The notes under the pieces are model-generated. The model worked only from the letters and a program-made list of their open reading frames with translations. It made no database searches and was not told where the DNA came from. 6,788 nucleotides of DNA, from NCBI GenBank assembly GCA_013314795.1, contig JABUEZ010000112.1, forward strand, positions 1 to 6,788. The letters are read 5' to 3'. Shown in pieces: positions 4,006-6,788 of the stretch. This DNA is from Candidatus Profundicultor aquiphilus (GTDB lineage Bacteria; Atribacterota; Atribacteria; Atribacterales; Caldatribacteriaceae). Numbering within the stretch: position 1 is the stretch's first letter; each line of letters starts with the position of its first letter. Both the position numbers and the translations under genes were made by a program.

Positions 4006-6788
4006 TTGAAGAAACTGCTCTTTCTTGCCCTAGGGGTGCTGTTCCTTTCTGGAGTGGCTCTGGCACAAAATGTTGACGGGGTAGAGCTCATTCTGGAAGC
4101 GGCCCGCTTACCCAAAGAAGAGGTTGCCTCGTTTACAACACTTCTGGAACAGGAAATCGATGAACTCTATCTTCAGGGCCGGTATGCCCAGGCCCTGGAG
4201 AAAGCACGTTATTTCATCGTTCTCGGACTCCTGCACAACGACGAAGTCCTGAAAGCCCATTTTTCCCTTTTCACCGCCCGGGCGCTGGCCCGAGAAAAGA
4301 AAGAGAGCGAGGCCTTTGCGTATCTTACCCAGGCTTACCAGATTTACGGGAAATTGAATCTTGAACATTACCAATTCCTGACTCTGGAAACCCTGGCAAG
4401 AGTCGCTACCAATCTCAATTACTGGGAGGAAGCGAAGAATTATCTTGCAGAGCTGGAGAAACTTGCCCAGAAGCGAAAAGGGATGTACCAGGAGATGTAC
4501 CTCTTTCACCGGGGAGTGATTCACTTCCACGAAAACCTTTTTGATGAAGCCCGGAAGGATTGGGAAGAAGCAGAAAAGCTACCGGAATTCTACCCCGAGA
4601 CCCGGGGACTCACCTTGAACCATATGAGTCGGGTTTTTCTCCAAGAAGAAAACCCGGACAAAGCTCTGGAATATGCCCAAAGAGCGCTTTCCTTCAGTGA
4701 GGAAAGAAACCTGCGCTGGGTGGAACTCGTGGTTCGCCTGAACCTTGCCCAGATCCTGAGTGAATACTTCCTGAAAGAAGACGAAGCCCTAAAACAGCTT
4801 CAGGTTGCCCGGCAACGCGCGGAAGAAATGGACCTTCCCCAAGAAAAAGTATGGGCCCTCAACAACCAGGCAGTCCTTTTCACCCGATGGGGAGAGTATG
4901 GCGAAGCCAGAAAAACCCTTCAAGAAGCTCTGGAAATACAGGAAAGCCACCACATGCCCTGGGATCTTGGGATATTGACCAATCTCGGGGTCCTTTCTTT
5001 CTATCTGGGTGATATGGACAATGCGAAGCGTTATCTCCAAGAAGCGTATGAGGAAGCATTTGCGCTGAAGGACCAGCACTCTGGAGCTCTTATCCTTGGC
5101 AACCTAGGTATGGTGTACAAGGCAATGGGAAAGCTCCAGGAAGCTCTCCCCTATTACGAGCATGCCTACCGTCTGCTTAAAGACCTCGATGCCAAAAGGG
5201 ATGTGGCAAACCTCCTGAATAGTATCGCCAGTCTCCACGTGATGACCAAAGACTTTGACCGAGCCGAAGAAGTCCTGCAACTTTCCCGCTCTCTTTATGA
5301 GACACTCTCCGACCAGGAGGGAATCGCTCAGGTGGAAGTGAACCTGGGATATGTCAGGATGGAGAAAAACGATCTTGACGGAGCACAAGATTATTTTGAA
5401 AGGGCCTTACAGAAACTTGAAAGGAGCGCCCTTCAGTCATTGCGCTTCTACGCCCTTCTGGGCCTTGGAGAATTAGAGTTGAAGCGTAATGAGAAAGAGA
5501 GGGCTTTCGAACACCTGTACGAGGCGGTCGGAATCGTGGAAAAAACCCGCAACCGGATGGAGGAAGTAAGCGACCGCATCTGTTTCACCCAGAGTCGGCT
5601 TGCGGTATACGAATTTCTCATAGAGGCGCTATTTGGTGAGGGCAAGATAGAAGAAGCCTTCAATCTCTCCGAGCGAGTGAAGGCCAGAAGTTTCCTCGAT
5701 GTGATGGTCGGACAATCGGTGAAAGTGAAGGCCAAAGACATGGAAGTGATGGAGAAAATCAAAGCCTGGGAACGGGAAAAAGCAGTTCTTGCAACCAAAA
5801 AAGCCGAGGGAGGACAAGATGAAATAACTCTGTGGAAAGTCAACGAGGAACTGGCCCAGGTGGAGAAAAAGCTCTATCTCCTTTACGAGGAACTCAAGGC
5901 TTCTTCACCGGAACTCCTGTCACTGGTCACCGTCTCACCTCTGTCACTCGCTGAGATGCAAAAATCAATCCCCGAAGACGTAGTGGTCGTTGATTACTTT
6001 GTACTGCCAGAACGGACCTTTGCCTGGATTATCACCACTTCCACCATCCAGGGTTTTGACCTTCCGGTGGGGGAAAATGTGCTCTACGAAAAGGTTTCCC
6101 TTCTGCGGGAAAAACTCGCCAATCCCAAAGAAGAAGATTTTGTCCTCCTCACCAACTTTCTCTGCGAAGCCCTCTTTACACCCCTGGAAGAACACCTGCA
6201 GGGAAAAAAGAAAGTGCTCCTCATCCCCCATCGCTCGCTTTCGTTCCTCCCTTTTCAGGTCCTCACTCAAAGAGAGCGTTACCTTCTGGAAGAATATTGC
6301 TTTTTCTATGTGCCCTCCCTCAACACCTACTTTTACGCCCTGCAAAAGGAGTATAACCCCGCGGAACGATTCCTGGGCTTTGGGAACCCCAAGTTTTCTA
6401 ACCCCGACATTCCTCCTCTCCCGGGAGCCGAGGAAGAAGTTCGAGAGATCGGGAAATTGTTCCCAAATCCCCTGCTTCTCTTCGGCAAAGAGGCCACGGA
6501 ATCCGCCTTTTACCAATTGGCAAAAGAAGCCAGTATCGTACACCTTTCCACTCACGGTTCAGCGAATGAACGGTCCCCCCTCTATAGCACCATTTTTCTT
6601 GCCCCCGATAGCGAAAATGACGGGTTGCTCCTTGCAGGAGAGATTTTCTTCACCCCCCTTCAGGCCAATCTTGTAGTTTTGAGCGCTTGCGAGACAGCTC
6701 TCGGACAATACAGCCCCACCGAAGGACTCATCGGATTCACCCGCTCCTTTTTCTATGCCGGGACTCCATCACTCATCGCCAGCCTCTG
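4006..6788 (+). CDS. Exported TPR-CHAT caspase-like protease, 3' partial
   Basis: The frame is open from TTG 4006 to the right edge: at least 927 residues with no stop. Residues 1-20 are a Sec signal peptide (MKKLL, hydrophobic core, ALA before QNVDG). Residues 46-525 are about twelve TPR-like helical pairs, and a thirteenth at about 533-565 ends in SERVKARSFLDVM, the usual helix before a CHAT domain. Residues 568-632 look coiled-coil-like. The CHAT domain (PF12770, clan CD caspase/separase fold) starts near 655: VVVVDYFVLPERTFAW, LIPHRSLSFLPFQVL at 739-753, VPSLN at 769-773, FGNPKF at 792-797, LPGAEEEV at 805-812. The catalytic pair is present, His850 in HLSTHG and Cys895 in LSACETALG. The last bases read SL plus TG, where the family has SLW, so only the C-terminal end is missing. 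It is the second gene of a unit with the PsbP-like exported protein. Substrate and activation signal are unknown. Peptidase activity is inferred from the intact dyad. Confidence 0.95.
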   Translation, partial: MKKLLFLALGVLFLSGVALAQNVDGVELILEAARLPKEEVASFTTLLEQEIDELYLQGRYAQALEKARYFIVLGLLHNDEVLKAHFSLFTARALAREKKESEAFAYLTQAYQIYGKLNLEHYQFLTLETLARVATNLNYWEEAKNYLAELEKLAQKRKGMYQEMYLFHRGVIHFHENLFDEARKDWEEAEKLPEFYPETRGLTLNHMSRVFLQEENPDKALEYAQRALSFSEERNLRWVELVVRLNLAQILSEYFLKEDEALKQLQVARQRAEEMDLPQEKVWALNNQAVLFTRWGEYGEARKTLQEALEIQESHHMPWDLGILTNLGVLSFYLGDMDNAKRYLQEAYEEAFALKDQHSGALILGNLGMVYKAMGKLQEALPYYEHAYRLLKDLDAKRDVANLLNSIASLHVMTKDFDRAEEVLQLSRSLYETLSDQEGIAQVEVNLGYVRMEKNDLDGAQDYFERALQKLERSALQSLRFYALLGLGELELKRNEKERAFEHLYEAVGIVEKTRNRMEEVSDRICFTQSRLAVYEFLIEALFGEGKIEEAFNLSERVKARSFLDVMVGQSVKVKAKDMEVMEKIKAWEREKAVLATKKAEGGQDEITLWKVNEELAQVEKKLYLLYEELKASSPELLSLVTVSPLSLAEMQKSIPEDVVVVDYFVLPERTFAWIITTSTIQGFDLPVGENVLYEKVSLLREKLANPKEEDFVLLTNFLCEALFTPLEEHLQGKKKVLLIPHRSLSFLPFQVLTQRERYLLEEYCFFYVPSLNTYFYALQKEYNPAERFLGFGNPKFSNPDIPPLPGAEEEVREIGKLFPNPLLLFGKEATESAFYQLAKEASIVHLSTHGSANERSPLYSTIFLAPDSENDGLLLAGEIFFTPLQANLVVLSACETALGQYSPTEGLIGFTRSFFYAGTPSLIASL
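4141..5580 (+). repeat. Twelve TPR-like units with a 40-residue (120-bp) period
   Basis: The conserved small residue before the second-helix start (the Ala of the xEA position) falls at residues 63, 103, 143, 182, 220, 261, 301, 340, 380, 420, 460 and 500. Spacings are therefore 38-41 residues, and exactly 40 for the last five. A thirteenth Ala at 551 comes after a longer helix. Several units open with NLG (326, 366, 446) or GLG (486). The canonical TPR is 34 residues; the 40-residue form is known in LGN/rapsyn-like and CHAT-associated TPRs. The DNA is diverged between units, so this is a protein-level repeat. Confidence 0.85.

Noticed and set aside
3420..4115. Minus-strand open frame of 231 codons opposite the exported protein and the start of the CHAT gene
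   Set aside because: It covers two well-supported genes and their ribosome site and shows no family motif.
5965..6555. Minus-strand open frame of 196 codons opposite the CHAT domain
   Set aside because: It is Gly/Phe/Lys-rich without a domain and antisense to conserved catalytic motifs.
5990..6676. Plus-strand open frame of 228 codons inside the CHAT coding region
   Set aside because: It is the shifted frame of the CHAT gene: rich in Pro, Ser and Arg, with no motif. The CHAT frame carries the HLSTHG and LSACET motifs through the same bases.
4006..6788. A type III-E CRISPR (Craspase) locus because of TPR-CHAT
   Set aside because: No Cas7-like fusion, repeat array or Csx30/31 gene is visible, and the signal peptide argues against a cytoplasmic RNA-guided complex.

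Overview
The window is one short bacterial chromosomal segment, gene-dense, of roughly balanced base composition by eye. It holds six protein-coding genes and no RNA gene, insertion sequence or CRISPR array that I can see. GTG and TTG starts, strong purine-rich ribosome sites and a minimal HEPN-domain gene fit a thermophilic or deep-branching bacterium, but the lineage cannot be fixed from this sequence. Five of the six products carry a signal peptide or membrane segments, so the region is mostly about the cell envelope.

Layout. (1) Bases 3-401 (+): a 5'-truncated HEPN-domain protein of the type usually paired with a minimal nucleotidyltransferase. It overlaps by 4 bp (GTGA) the next gene. 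(2) 398-946 (+): a small integral membrane methyltransferase of the isoprenylcysteine carboxyl methyltransferase (ICMT) family. (3) 954-1340 (-), convergent with it: a membrane-anchored FMN-binding-domain protein with a flavinylation motif, probably transcribed from a leaderless promoter. (4) 1422-2990 (+), divergent from it: a multi-pass GT-C (PMT/GT39-like) glycosyltransferase. (5) A clear extended -10 promoter at 3026-3034 begins a new unit containing 3063-3992, an exported protein with a Pro/Ser/Thr/Gly-rich linker and a PsbP/Mog1-like globular domain. (6) From 4006 to the right edge without a stop: an exported TPR-CHAT protein of at least 927 residues.

The main item is the last pair. The large frame from a TTG at 4006 has a signal peptide, thirteen TPR-like units with a nearly exact 40-residue period, and a CHAT (caspase-like, clan CD) domain with both catalytic residues visible: His850 in STHG and Cys895 in SACET. 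It lies 13 bp behind the PsbP-like exported gene and shares its promoter, which suggests that a predicted extracytoplasmic caspase-like protease and a small exported partner or substrate act together. The CHAT domain is cut by the window edge just after the Cys motif.
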